Shown: piece by piece, positions 7,220 through 14,399 of the stretch
Layout: each line of letters opens with the position of its first letter
Position numbering within the stretch: the stretch's first letter is position 1
Origin: Actinomycetota bacterium
GTDB lineage: Bacteria > Actinomycetota > Acidimicrobiia > Acidimicrobiales > Ilumatobacteraceae
Assembly (NCBI GenBank): GCA_009705865.1
Contig: WLSJ01000002.1
Span: 1-33,577 of the forward strand
Direction: 5' to 3'
DNA: 33,577 nt
Notes under the pieces: generated by a model
Told to the model about the DNA's origin: nothing
Database searches by the model: none
What the model saw: only the letters and a program-made list of their open reading frames with translations
Made by a program: the position numbers and the translations under genes

Positions 7220-7602
7220 GCGGTATTTTGTTTCTCTGCATTCATAATGCGGGTCGTTCTCAGATGGCAGCCGGATTCGCACGGGAATTATCCGGAGACA
7301 AAGTATTGATTTTGTCAGGAGGTTCCGAACCTGCAGACAAGATTAATTCTGTTGCTGTTGAGGTAATGAAAGAAATCGGAATTGACATTTCTTCATATGT
7401 GCCTCAGAAATACAACGATGAGCTACTGAACGCAGTTGATGTTGTCGTCACCATGGGATGCGGCGATACGTGTCCCTACATTCCAGGTAAACGTTATGTT
7501 GATTGGCCACTAGATGACCCGAAGGGTCAACCACTCGATGAGGTGCGTCGCATTCGTGACGAAATCAAAAATCGGGTGACGGAATTACTCGCTCAGTTGT
7601 AA
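7216..7602 (+). CDS. arsC: arsenate reductase, low-molecular-weight phosphatase fold
   Basis: Reduces arsenate to arsenite in the cytoplasm. The P-loop CX5R is C8-IHNAG-R14 followed by SQMAAGF, and the acid DWPLDDP lies around residues 96-102. Two more cysteines, C82 and C86 in MGCGDTCPYIPG, lie where thioredoxin-linked ArsC enzymes have a Cys pair, although with three rather than six residues between them. Many actinobacterial ArsC proteins have this form, and some in Corynebacterium depend on mycothiol and mycoredoxin; the mshC tail at the window start shows that mycothiol is probably available. GTG at 7216 overlaps the channel stop as GTGA. The 128 residues are a normal length. The 3' end overlaps the converging gene at 7593 by 10 bases. 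Confidence 0.92.
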   Translation: MSGILFLCIHNAGRSQMAAGFARELSGDKVLILSGGSEPADKINSVAVEVMKEIGIDISSYVPQKYNDELLNAVDVVVTMGCGDTCPYIPGKRYVDWPLDDPKGQPLDEVRRIRDEIKNRVTELLAQL

Positions 7603-8507
7603 ATATCAAACAGTTGATTGATGGCCTTTACTTGGCCACCGGTTGTCGAAGACATCACAGCAATCGGAGTGACTCCGGCGTCGGCCCACTCTTCGAAACG
7701 TTGGCGCACATGTGATGCAGAGCCGCTGATTGTGTTGTCATCGAGCCATGTGTCGCTCATAAGCGAAGGAATGATGTCTCTGTTGCCAGCTTCAATAGCA
7801 GCTTCAATCGCATCCATTTCCTCGACGTATCCGGCTGCTCGCCAGTAGTTGCGATAGTTGGGTAGTGAAACATATCCGGTCAGAGTTTTACGGTTGACTG
7901 CGCGCGCGGCCTCAACGTCGTCATCAATCACTGTCGGAATCATGTTGGCTAAGAAAAAATCATCGCGCACTGCGTTTGGAACTTCGGACAACTGTGTAGC
8001 CATGTGACTGAGTGAGGCGTTGGCCCAGATAGCACCCTCTGAGATCTCTGTCGATAATTGCAACATCTTGTTACGCAATGTTGCGAGATAGATCGGAGGA
8101 AGTTGGCCACCGAAGCGTTCATTCGCGCGCATCGCAGCGACGTATGAGGAGGTGTCAGCAAGTGGTTTTCCGGTCTCGACTCCGAGGCGGTCAGTGACTG
8201 GACCGTGGCTGACTCCGAGGCCTAAACGAAAGCGCCCATCGGACATCTCGTTTATGTGGGAAGCCGTATTTGCCATCTCTACGGGGTGGCTGTAATAAAT
8301 CGGTTGAATTGACGTCCAGTAATTGATGCGCGAGGTGACATGCGCCAAAGACACGCATAAACCCATCGTGCCGCCCAGGCTGGGGCACGCAAGGCCTGAG
8401 ATGCCTCTGTTCTCAGCCTCGACCGCGAGGTCAAGAATGGCGCGTCTTTTCGTGGGGGAGGCCACGATGGAAAGAGCAGGACGGAAAGAAGCATCTACCT
8501 TAAGCAT
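7593..8507 (-). CDS. luciferase-like (LLM class) flavin or F420-dependent oxidoreductase
   Basis: TIM-barrel protein of the bacterial-luciferase family, 304 residues. The pattern of strands and helices shows SIVASPTKRRAILDLAVEAENRG near the N-terminus, IQPIYYSHPVEMA, the characteristic GRFRLGLGVSHGP (around residues 91-103), and a C-terminal ISGSASHVRQRFEEWADAGVTPIAV. Actinobacterial members commonly use coenzyme F420, but the cofactor and substrate cannot be told from the sequence. It converges with arsC (10-base overlap) and diverges from pimA with 18 bases between start codons. The minus-strand TAGGTT box is 6 bases before its ATG. It is not an arsenic gene by homology; whether it belongs to the arsenic block or to lipid metabolism is open. 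Confidence 0.85.
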   Translation of the reverse strand: MLKVDASFRPALSIVASPTKRRAILDLAVEAENRGISGLACPSLGGTMGLCVSLAHVTSRINYWTSIQPIYYSHPVEMANTASHINEMSDGRFRLGLGVSHGPVTDRLGVETGKPLADTSSYVAAMRANERFGGQLPPIYLATLRNKMLQLSTEISEGAIWANASLSHMATQLSEVPNAVRDDFFLANMIPTVIDDDVEAARAVNRKTLTGYVSLPNYRNYWRAAGYVEEMDAIEAAIEAGNRDIIPSLMSDTWLDDNTISGSASHVRQRFEEWADAGVTPIAVMSSTTGGQVKAINQLFDIYN

Positions 8508-8512
8508 TCCCG

Positions 8513-8519
8513 TAACCTA
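8513..8519. promoter_or_regulatory. shared symmetric -10 element for pimA and the divergent oxidoreductase gene
   Basis: The heptamer TAACCTA gives TAACCT on the plus strand, 7 bases before the pimA ATG (8526), and TAGGTT on the minus strand, 6 bases before the oxidoreductase ATG (8507). Neither gene has a ribosome-binding site in the 18-base gap, so both transcripts would be leaderless and the two polymerases would compete for the same DNA. Confidence 0.5.
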
Positions 8520-8525
8520 GTCCCA

Positions 8526-9689
8526 ATGTTGAGAATTGGAATAGTGAGCCCGTACAGCCTCACGGTTCCAGGCGGAGTTCAACAGCAGGTTCTTGGTTTG
8601 GCGCGTAGTTTGCGGGCAAAGGGTCATGAGGTGCGTGTTCTTGGACCATGTGACGGCCCACCCCCCGATGCGTTCGTGACGCCGCTTGGCAACAGTCTTC
8701 CCACTGCCGTAAACGGATCAATTGCGCCGCTAGCTCCTGATGCGTCGGCAGCACTTCGAACTATCCGAGCTCTCAATGATGAAGCATTTGATGTGGTGCA
8801 TGTACACGAGCCTCTTGTGCCAGGACCATCCATGACCGCTTTGCTTGTGAAGATGGCGCCTGTAGTTGCAACGTTTCATTCTGCGGGGGAGTCTGCTGGG
8901 TACAGAACTTTTTCTGCACTTCTAAAAAAAATGGCATCACGGATTGATGTTCGTGTCGCGGTTTCTAAAGATGCTGTTGAACTTGTACAGCGATATTTAG
9001 GCGGAGATTACGAAGTGTTGTTCAATGGCATTGAGCTAGGTGACTATGTTGCATCTTCGTTGCCTCGGGAAAAGGCAATTTTTTTTATTGGCCGACACGA
9101 ACCGAGAAAAGGTTTAAGCGTGTTGCTCGAGGCAATGAAAAAGTTGCCACCAGATGTTCGAGTGTGGATTGCTTCAGATGGGCCAGAGACAGCAGAATTG
9201 CAACAACGTTTCTCTCATGACAAACGAATTGAGTGGCTGGGACGAATCTCGGATACCGAAAAGGTGAGTCGTATGTGTCGCGCTTCTGTTTTTTGTGCGC
9301 CGTCGTTGCATGGCGAATCATTCGGAGTTGTTCTGCTTGAAGCTATGGCTGCAGGTACTCCGGTAGTGGCCAGCAATCTTGATGGCTATCGAAATGTTGC
9401 GACTGACGGAGAGACCGCTCTTCTCGTCGAAACGGGAAATGTCACCAGCCTGGCTACGGCATTAGCAAACGTTTTAAATGACTCAGAACTAGCGGCTCGA
9501 CTCACGACCAACGGCCGCGAACATGCCCAACACTTCTCAATGGACGTATTGGCTGACCGATATGTAGAGATGTATGAGCGTGCGCTTCATATGGAAGCAA
9601 CAAACATCACCACCATCAAGGTGCCCCGTATGCTGAGAAGGTTCGAAGATCGTTTTTTACGGCGGTCACATCTTGGTGGCGAGCGATAG
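8526..9689 (+). CDS. pimA: phosphatidylinositol alpha-mannosyltransferase
   Basis: GT4-family GT-B glycosyltransferase that moves mannose from GDP-mannose to phosphatidylinositol at the inner face of the membrane, the first mannosylation in PIM synthesis. Key residues line up with mycobacterial PimA: the PGGVQ loop (15-19), VHEP (H94), the essential H118 in ATFHSAGES, the donor-phosphate patch GRHEPRKG (189-196), and the EX7E pair E264 and E272 in HGESFGVVLLEAMAAG. At 387 residues it is about the usual size, with a basic tail rich in Arg. The gene is separated from pgsA and patA by the arsenic and oxidoreductase genes, so it needs its own promoter, for which TAACCT at 8513 is the candidate. 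A hairpin follows its stop codon. Confidence 0.92.
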   Translation: MLRIGIVSPYSLTVPGGVQQQVLGLARSLRAKGHEVRVLGPCDGPPPDAFVTPLGNSLPTAVNGSIAPLAPDASAALRTIRALNDEAFDVVHVHEPLVPGPSMTALLVKMAPVVATFHSAGESAGYRTFSALLKKMASRIDVRVAVSKDAVELVQRYLGGDYEVLFNGIELGDYVASSLPREKAIFFIGRHEPRKGLSVLLEAMKKLPPDVRVWIASDGPETAELQQRFSHDKRIEWLGRISDTEKVSRMCRASVFCAPSLHGESFGVVLLEAMAAGTPVVASNLDGYRNVATDGETALLVETGNVTSLATALANVLNDSELAARLTTNGREHAQHFSMDVLADRYVEMYERALHMEATNITTIKVPRMLRRFEDRFLRRSHLGGER

Positions 9690-9709
9690 GAGCCGACCGT
9701 TGTCGGCTC
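9690..9709 (+). terminator. GC-rich hairpin directly after pimA
   Basis: GAGCCGAC (9690-9697) and GTCGGCTC (9702-9709) form a perfect 8-pair stem with the loop CGTT, beginning one base after the pimA TAG. No T-run follows, so it would be a terminator without a U-tract, or an RNA-stabilising stem. The next gene begins immediately downstream, so transcription may continue through it. Confidence 0.5.
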
Positions 9710-9722
9710 TATGAAAGGACAC

Positions 9723-10541
9723 ATGAATCAGCGTCAATGGATTCCCATCGAAGACCAAACAGAGTTAAACAGCAGGCGAGTGCAGATGATCCCTGTGGCA
9801 GTCACCGTTCTTGGTTCCTTCGTATTTTTGGTTCTGGGTTTGATTGTCGGAATGCCTGTCGTGGGCCTAGTACTAGGCGCGCTGGTTGTTGGCGCGTTCA
9901 TGATGAAAGTTCATCGTTCAGCTGAAGAAGTTGTCTTAAAAATGGTTGGTGGTCTTCCTGCGTCAGAACATGAACATGCACGGTTGTTCAACATCATCGA
10001 CGGACTATGTGTTGTAGGTGGAGACCAACGTCCGGCATTGAGAGTGGTGGGCATCGAATACCCCGTTGCGCTAGCCGTCGCTATGCCGGGACAGCCCGGA
10101 ACAATCGTGGTCTCGGCCGGATTTTTGCGGTCCATGGGTCGCGTCGAATTGGAAGCAGTGATGGCGCATCTGATGTGGCGTCTTCGATCAGGAGATATCG
10201 GAATGACGACGTATTTGATCGCTCTGGGCGCTGCCGTGCAGCGATTCGGTGCTTCGCGGTTAATACGAGGCCTTGTCTCTCGATTCTCTGATGAGCGAAT
10301 TCTTTTGTGGGCAGATGTAGCGGCATGTCAAGCCACTCGGTATCCACCAGCACTTGTTTCTGCTCTCGAGATTGTTGAGCGAGCCAATGAAGTGCCGGTA
10401 GGGCGAATTGGTGCCCAAGCGTTGTGGTTTGCAACTCCTGATAGTCCAGGGGATGGCGCCATTCAGTTGGGTGAGGTGCCTAACATCGGGTTTGCGCGTC
10501 CGTCATTAACGGACCGTATTTCTGTTCTCAAGGAGATCTGA
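9723..10541 (+). CDS. M48-peptidase homologue lacking the zinc site (pseudopeptidase), membrane anchored
   Basis: The 272-residue product has two hydrophobic helices (about 23-42 and 45-62) followed by a domain with the order of an HtpX/M48 peptidase: EHEHARLFNIIDGL, RPALRVVGIEYPVALAVA, GTIVVSAGFLR, then VELEAVMAH. The zinc motif HExxH should begin at H149 but reads HLMWR, so the catalytic Glu and second His are gone. The later ExxAD reads LLWAD (194-198), so the third ligand is also lost, and the C-terminal HP..ERI..L block reads RPSLTDRISVL. The fold therefore looks kept while catalysis cannot occur by the M48 mechanism. The ATG at 9723 has AAAGGA three bases upstream; an ATG at 9711 would add four residues. 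It sits one base before the lipoprotein gene and is probably co-transcribed with it. Confidence 0.75.
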   Translation: MNQRQWIPIEDQTELNSRRVQMIPVAVTVLGSFVFLVLGLIVGMPVVGLVLGALVVGAFMMKVHRSAEEVVLKMVGGLPASEHEHARLFNIIDGLCVVGGDQRPALRVVGIEYPVALAVAMPGQPGTIVVSAGFLRSMGRVELEAVMAHLMWRLRSGDIGMTTYLIALGAAVQRFGASRLIRGLVSRFSDERILLWADVAACQATRYPPALVSALEIVERANEVPVGRIGAQALWFATPDSPGDGAIQLGEVPNIGFARPSLTDRISVLKEI

Positions 10542-10542
10542 C

Positions 10543-11622
10543 ATGTTTCAATCACATCGCACGGTGACACGTATATCTGTCGCAGCCGTTTTGGTCTCAC
10601 TTCTCATTTCGTGTGGAGGTGGATCTCAGTCCTCAGACAGCACCGATGGCGTCGCCCCAATCGATTCTGTTCCAGCGACCGGACCTGTCTATCCATTACT
10701 CGGTACTCCAGCAACGGATGCAGCAGTTGCTGCGCGAGTGGCCTTGGTAGCAAAGATCGATAATCACCCAGCCGCGCGACCACAGACCGGGCTTAATAAG
10801 GCCGACATCGTCTTTGAAGAAAATGTTGAATTTCTTACGCGCTTCGCTGCTGTGTTCCACAGTCAAGGCAGTGACCCGGTTGGTCCATTGCGCAGTGGAC
10901 GCACACAAGACATCAACATTCTCGGATCTTTGAACAAGCCAATGCTGGCTTGGAGTGGCGGAAATGCACGAGTGACAAATGCCATTAACGCAAGCGACTT
11001 GGTAAATGTGGGCTACAGCGCGTCACATGGCAAGGGCGGTTACTACAGAGAAAAGACACGTCAAGCTCCGCATAACTTGTATGCAAAGACGAAGAATTTG
11101 TGGACACTTGCGCCGAAGGGTTCTGGACCTCCTCCACAGCAGTTTCTCTATCGGTCAGATAGTGATGCAAAGCCAACAACTTCAGTTGCAATCGACGGTG
11201 CGAAAATCTCGATGTATAACGTGCGCGTGTATTGGAAATGGGATGCAACAACGAAAACGTTCTTGCGATTCAGTGAAAACATCAAGCGCGTTCTCGAACC
11301 TCACATGACAGACGATGGTCAAGTAAACGCAACCAATGTCGTAGTTCTTTACATGAAATACGTTCGAAGCAAGGCTGACCGTAAAAGTCCCGAAGCTGTC
11401 TCTGTTGGTACCGGCACAGGTTTTGTCTTGACCGATGGTGGCATGATTCCCGTCACATGGACTCGCCCTAGTCGTGAGGTGCCTTTCCAGTTGACTGATG
11501 CAGCAGGTACAGCCGTACGAATGATGCCAGGGCGCACATGGGTGGAACTGGCGTACAAAGAATCTTTAGCTCCTGTCAATCCCGGTATTGACCCATCCAA
11601 AGTGGTCTGGCCAGCGGTCTAA
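10543..11622 (+). CDS. YerB-like lipoprotein (DUF3048)
   Basis: The N-terminus is a lipoprotein signal: basic start, hydrophobic stretch (11-22) and lipobox LISC with lipidated Cys24, followed by a Gly/Ser-rich linker. The first domain carries the DUF3048 signature: AKIDNHPAARPQTGLNKADIVFEE, TRFAAVFHS and VGPLRSGRTQD. A second domain ends with WTRPSREVPFQLTDAAG and PGRTWVEL, as in the YerB family. The product of 359 residues is complete. It is expected at the outer face of the membrane. The function of the family is not established. A strong ribosome-binding site AAGGAG (10530-10535) lies inside the end of the preceding gene, 7 bases before the ATG, so the two genes are linked in one operon. 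Confidence 0.88.
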   Translation: MFQSHRTVTRISVAAVLVSLLISCGGGSQSSDSTDGVAPIDSVPATGPVYPLLGTPATDAAVAARVALVAKIDNHPAARPQTGLNKADIVFEENVEFLTRFAAVFHSQGSDPVGPLRSGRTQDINILGSLNKPMLAWSGGNARVTNAINASDLVNVGYSASHGKGGYYREKTRQAPHNLYAKTKNLWTLAPKGSGPPPQQFLYRSDSDAKPTTSVAIDGAKISMYNVRVYWKWDATTKTFLRFSENIKRVLEPHMTDDGQVNATNVVVLYMKYVRSKADRKSPEAVSVGTGTGFVLTDGGMIPVTWTRPSREVPFQLTDAAGTAVRMMPGRTWVELAYKESLAPVNPGIDPSKVVWPAV

Positions 11623-11637
11623 ACCAGTTAATTCCAT

Positions 11638-11658
11638 GGGGTGACTTCGTGTCGCCTC
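11638..11658 (+). terminator. imperfect hairpin before pdxS
   Basis: GGGGTGAC and GTCGCCTC can pair over eight positions with two G-U pairs around the loop TTCGT. It lies after the lipoprotein gene and just before the pdxS -10 candidate. It lacks a T-run, so it is only a weak terminator candidate. Confidence 0.28.
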
Positions 11659-11660
11659 GG

Positions 11661-11666
11661 TACCAT
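11661..11666 (+). promoter_or_regulatory. candidate -10 box of pdxS
   Basis: TACCAT lies 7 bases before the ATG at 11674. No Shine-Dalgarno sequence precedes that ATG. It lies inside the reading frame if one of the earlier start codons (11641, 11665) were used, so it helps to decide the start. Confidence 0.45.
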
Positions 11667-11673
11667 GGCAGTC

Positions 11674-12576
11674 ATGGTTTCTACTAACGGTTCATCGGCA
11701 ACTGGCACCCAACGCGTCAAGCGTGGTCTTGCAGAGATGTTGAAAGGTGGCGTCATTATGGACGTCGTCAACTCTGATCAAGCAAAGATCGCAGAAGATG
11801 CGGGTGCGTGCGCAGTGATGGCGCTCGAGCGAGTGCCTGCCGATATTCGCCGTGACGGTGGAGTGGCTCGCATGAGCGACCCTGAGATGATCATGGCTAT
11901 TCAAGCAAGCGTGCATATTCCAGTGATGGCGAAAGCACGCATAGGTCATTTCGTTGAAGCACAAATTCTTGAATCACTCGGAGTCGACTTTATTGATGAG
12001 TCAGAAGTGTTGACTCCTGCTGACGAAACCCACCACATCGATAAATTCTCTTTTGACATCCCTTTTGTTTGTGGAGCTACAAATTTGGGTGAAGCATTGC
12101 GTCGCATCTCAGAAGGAGCAGCTCTTATTCGCTCAAAGGGCGAAGCCGGAACTGGCAACATTGTTGAAGCGGTGCGCCATTTGCGTTCAATTCTTGGTGA
12201 CATCCGCAAAATCACACAAGCTGATTCTGCTGAGTTGTTTGAATGGGCAAAGAAACTGCAAGCTCCGTTGCCTCTTGTGCAAGAAATAGCAGAGACTGGC
12301 AAACTGCAAGTTCCGCTCTTCTGTGCTGGTGGTATTGCAACCCCTGCAGACGCAGCGCTTGCGATGCAACTTGGCGCAGAGTCAGTATTTGTTGGATCCG
12401 GAATTTTCAAGAGTGATGATCCGGCACCTCGTGCTAAAGCCATCGTTGAGGCAACTACTCACTTCCGTGATGCAGCAGTACTCGCTCGTGTGAGTCGCGG
12501 CCTTGGTGTTGCCATGACCGGTATCGGTATGGACGAAATCAACGAGACTCAACGATTCGCTCAACGCGGTTGGTAG
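11674..12576 (+). CDS. pdxS: pyridoxal 5'-phosphate synthase, PdxS subunit
   Basis: Makes PLP from ribose 5-phosphate, glyceraldehyde 3-phosphate and ammonia delivered by PdxT; the active form is a dodecamer decorated with PdxT. It is a (beta/alpha)8 barrel with D30, K87 (in MAKARIGH) and K155 (in [11 protein letters not shown]), matching D24, K81 and K149 of the Bacillus enzyme. [13 protein letters not shown] and [10 protein letters not shown] are the phosphate-binding segments near the C-terminal end. Three starts are possible: GTG 11641, ATG 11665 and ATG 11674. The last gives 300 residues, normal for the family, and has the TACCAT box. pdxT follows after a short gap. Confidence 0.96.
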   Translation: MVSTNGSSATGTQRVKRGLAEMLKGGVIMDVVNSDQAKIAEDAGACAVMALERVPADIRRDGGVARMSDPEMIMAIQASVHIPVMAKARIGHFVEAQILESLGVDFIDESEVLTPADETHHIDKFSFDIPFVCGATNLGEALRRISEGAALIRSKGEAGTGNIVEAVRHLRSILGDIRKITQADSAELFEWAKKLQAPLPLVQEIAETGKLQVPLFCAGGIATPADAALAMQLGAESVFVGSGIFKSDDPAPRAKAIVEATTHFRDAAVLARVSRGLGVAMTGIGMDEINETQRFAQRGW

Positions 12577-12603
12577 CGACCCTCATGAATGCGAGGCCTC
12601 CAG

Positions 12604-13188
12604 GTGAACGTGCAGATTGGTGTTTTGGCACTTCAAGGAGCGTTCGCTGCTCATAGTGAGTGTCTCGCGTCTCTCGGTGTGCAATCAATAGAAGTACGCA
12701 CCCCTGAACAGCTCATCGGCGTCGATGCGTTGTTAATGCCAGGCGGAGAATCGAGCACAATGTCGCAGTTGCTCGAGTCATCAGGATTGTTTGATCCCAT
12801 CGCCGAACGAATTTCATCAGGGATGCCTGTTTTCGGAACGTGCGCCGGAATGATTTTGCTTGCTTCCGAGGTTCTTGACGGCCGTAGCGACCAGAGAAAT
12901 TTCTCAGCCATCGATATTTCAGTGCGTCGCAATGCTTTTGGTCGACAGCTTGATTCGTTTGAAACAACCGTCAGTACATCTGTCGGGGAATTTCATGGTG
13001 TTTTCATTCGTGCCCCGCGAATTGAACGCGTAGGTGCAGATGTAAAAGTTTTAGGCAGCATTAACGATGAACCCGTGCTAGTGCAGCAGGGCAATGTGCT
13101 AGCGGCTTCGTTTCACCCTGAATTGTCAGGCGATGCCCGACTTCACGACTATTTTGTTTCCATGACCTCTAATAAGAAAAAGGTGTAG
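12604..13188 (+). CDS. pdxT: pyridoxal 5'-phosphate synthase, glutaminase subunit PdxT
   Basis: Class I glutamine amidotransferase that hydrolyses glutamine and passes ammonia to PdxS. The triad is C80 (FGTCAGM), H171 and E173 (SFHPELSGD). LMPGGESSTM forms the oxyanion region. The frame runs back to ATG 12589, but GTG 12604 gives MNVQIGVLALQGAF, close to the normal start of the family, and a GAGG at 12593-12596 lies at a usable distance from it; 194 residues result. A GTG at 12610 is another possibility. It follows pdxS by less than 30 bases and precedes yebC by 3 bases, so it is in the same transcript as its partner. Confidence 0.94.
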   Translation: MNVQIGVLALQGAFAAHSECLASLGVQSIEVRTPEQLIGVDALLMPGGESSTMSQLLESSGLFDPIAERISSGMPVFGTCAGMILLASEVLDGRSDQRNFSAIDISVRRNAFGRQLDSFETTVSTSVGEFHGVFIRAPRIERVGADVKVLGSINDEPVLVQQGNVLAASFHPELSGDARLHDYFVSMTSNKKKV

Positions 13189-13191
13189 CCA

Positions 13192-13938
13192 ATGTCGGGA
13201 CATTCCAAATGGGCAACTATTAAACACAAAAAGGGTGCCATCGATAAAGCACGAGGAAAGTTGTTTGCAAAACTTGCACGCCAACTTGAAGTCGCCGCTC
13301 GATCAGGTGGAATGGACGTTGACACAAACGCTGCATTACGCACCATGGTGCAAAAGGCGAAGGCTGGTCAGATGACCAAGGACGCTATCGATCGCGCAAT
13401 CAAGCGCGGCGGTGGTGAAACCGGTGGGGCAAACTACGAATCAATCATGTACGAGGGGTATGCACCGGGTGGAGTTGCGCTTCTTGTTGATGTCCTCACA
13501 GATAATCGCAACAGAACGGCTTCTGATGTCAGAAACGCTTTTACTAAGTTCGGCGGATCGCTCGCCGAACCCGGAGCAGTGAGTTGGCAATTCTCCCGAC
13601 GCGGGCTCATTGTTGTGCCCGGAACTGTCGAAGAAGACGTCGTGATGACCGCAGCGCTTGAAGCTGGTGCAGAAGACATCGAAAAAGATGGTGACACCTG
13701 GAGAGTATTGACAGATTCATCGGCGGTGTACGAGGTGAAAGAGGCTCTTGAGGGGGCGGGCATTGAGGTCTTGAGCGCAGAAAGCACCATGGTCTCTGCC
13801 AACACCATTGAAGTGACGAATCTTGAAGATGCGCGCCACATTTTGCGTATCATGGACATGTTGGATGAGAGCGATGACGTACAAGATGTCTACGCAAACT
13901 TCGACATTGAAGAATCACTAATGCAGGAGATCGAATAA
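13192..13938 (+). CDS. yebC: YebC/PmpR-family protein (TACO1 family)
   Basis: The opening MSGHSKWATIKHKKGAIDKARGK and the later GYAPGGVALLVDVLTDNRNRTASDVR and WQFSRRGLI identify the family immediately. Three domains are expected in 248 residues. Members were annotated as transcription regulators; later work on relatives points to help for ribosomes translating proline stretches. The sequence does not separate the two ideas. AAAAAGG in the end of pdxT may serve as its ribosome-binding site. Its TAA shares one base with the ATG of the following peroxiredoxin gene. The location before ruvC is conserved across many bacteria. Confidence 0.95.
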   Translation: MSGHSKWATIKHKKGAIDKARGKLFAKLARQLEVAARSGGMDVDTNAALRTMVQKAKAGQMTKDAIDRAIKRGGGETGGANYESIMYEGYAPGGVALLVDVLTDNRNRTASDVRNAFTKFGGSLAEPGAVSWQFSRRGLIVVPGTVEEDVVMTAALEAGAEDIEKDGDTWRVLTDSSAVYEVKEALEGAGIEVLSAESTMVSANTIEVTNLEDARHILRIMDMLDESDDVQDVYANFDIEESLMQEIE

Positions 13939-14390
13939 TGGCAGTTTCAGTCGGCGATAGCGCCCCCGATTTCACTCTTCCTGCAACTGGGGGCGTCAAT
14001 CTGGCTCTGTCTGCATTTCGTGGTCAACCAGTTGTTCTGGTGTTTTACCCAGGCGATGACACGCCAGTCTGCACAAAACAGCTGAATTCGTACAACAATG
14101 AACTTTCTGCGTTTCAGGGAGTTGGTGCCCAAGTGTTGGCAATTTCGGCACAAGATTTAGCCAGTCACGAGCAGTTCTCTTCTAAGCATGGATTTGGTTT
14201 TCCCCTCCTGGCTGACACTGACAAGGCTGTGGCGTCCCTCTACGGCACCGTGGGGCCATTGGGGTTTCCACGGCGCAGCGTCTTTGTAATCAATGGCAAC
14301 GGTGTCATCACATATGTCCACCGGGCCATAGCTGGCATCACATATCGCCCCGTCGATGAACTGGTGGCAGCGGTCGAGGCCTCTCGCTGA
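13938..14390 (+). CDS. Bcp/PrxQ-type thiol peroxidase, one-cysteine form
   Basis: AhpC/TSA-fold peroxiredoxin that reduces hydrogen peroxide or alkyl hydroperoxides in the cytoplasm. The peroxidatic cysteine is C45 in YPGDDTPVCTKQ, with the usual Pro and Thr before it. E. coli Bcp has a second, resolving Cys five residues later; here that place is N50 and there is no other cysteine in the 150 residues, so it must be reduced by an outside thiol, perhaps mycothiol or mycoredoxin. GFPRRSVFVINGNGVITY is the C-terminal strand pair. The ATG overlaps the yebC stop by one base, indicating coupled translation. A hairpin-like repeat follows in the gap before ruvC. Confidence 0.88.
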   Translation: MAVSVGDSAPDFTLPATGGVNLALSAFRGQPVVLVFYPGDDTPVCTKQLNSYNNELSAFQGVGAQVLAISAQDLASHEQFSSKHGFGFPLLADTDKAVASLYGTVGPLGFPRRSVFVINGNGVITYVHRAIAGITYRPVDELVAAVEASR

Positions 14391-14399
14391 AATGCCTCG

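Noticed and set aside
5710-8507. A mobile element carrying the arsenic genes
   Set aside because: No transposase, integrase, terminal repeat or target duplication was seen at either end, and the junctions are gene overlaps.
11634-11668. Two CCATGG palindromes flanking the pdxS upstream region
   Set aside because: Six-base palindromes 29 bases apart can be chance, and nothing else links them.
11946-12443. Long open frame of 165 codons on the minus strand inside pdxS
   Set aside because: It lies opposite the strongly conserved pdxS gene, has no recognisable domain, and similar open frames lie opposite yebC, alaS and secD, as expected from codon bias.
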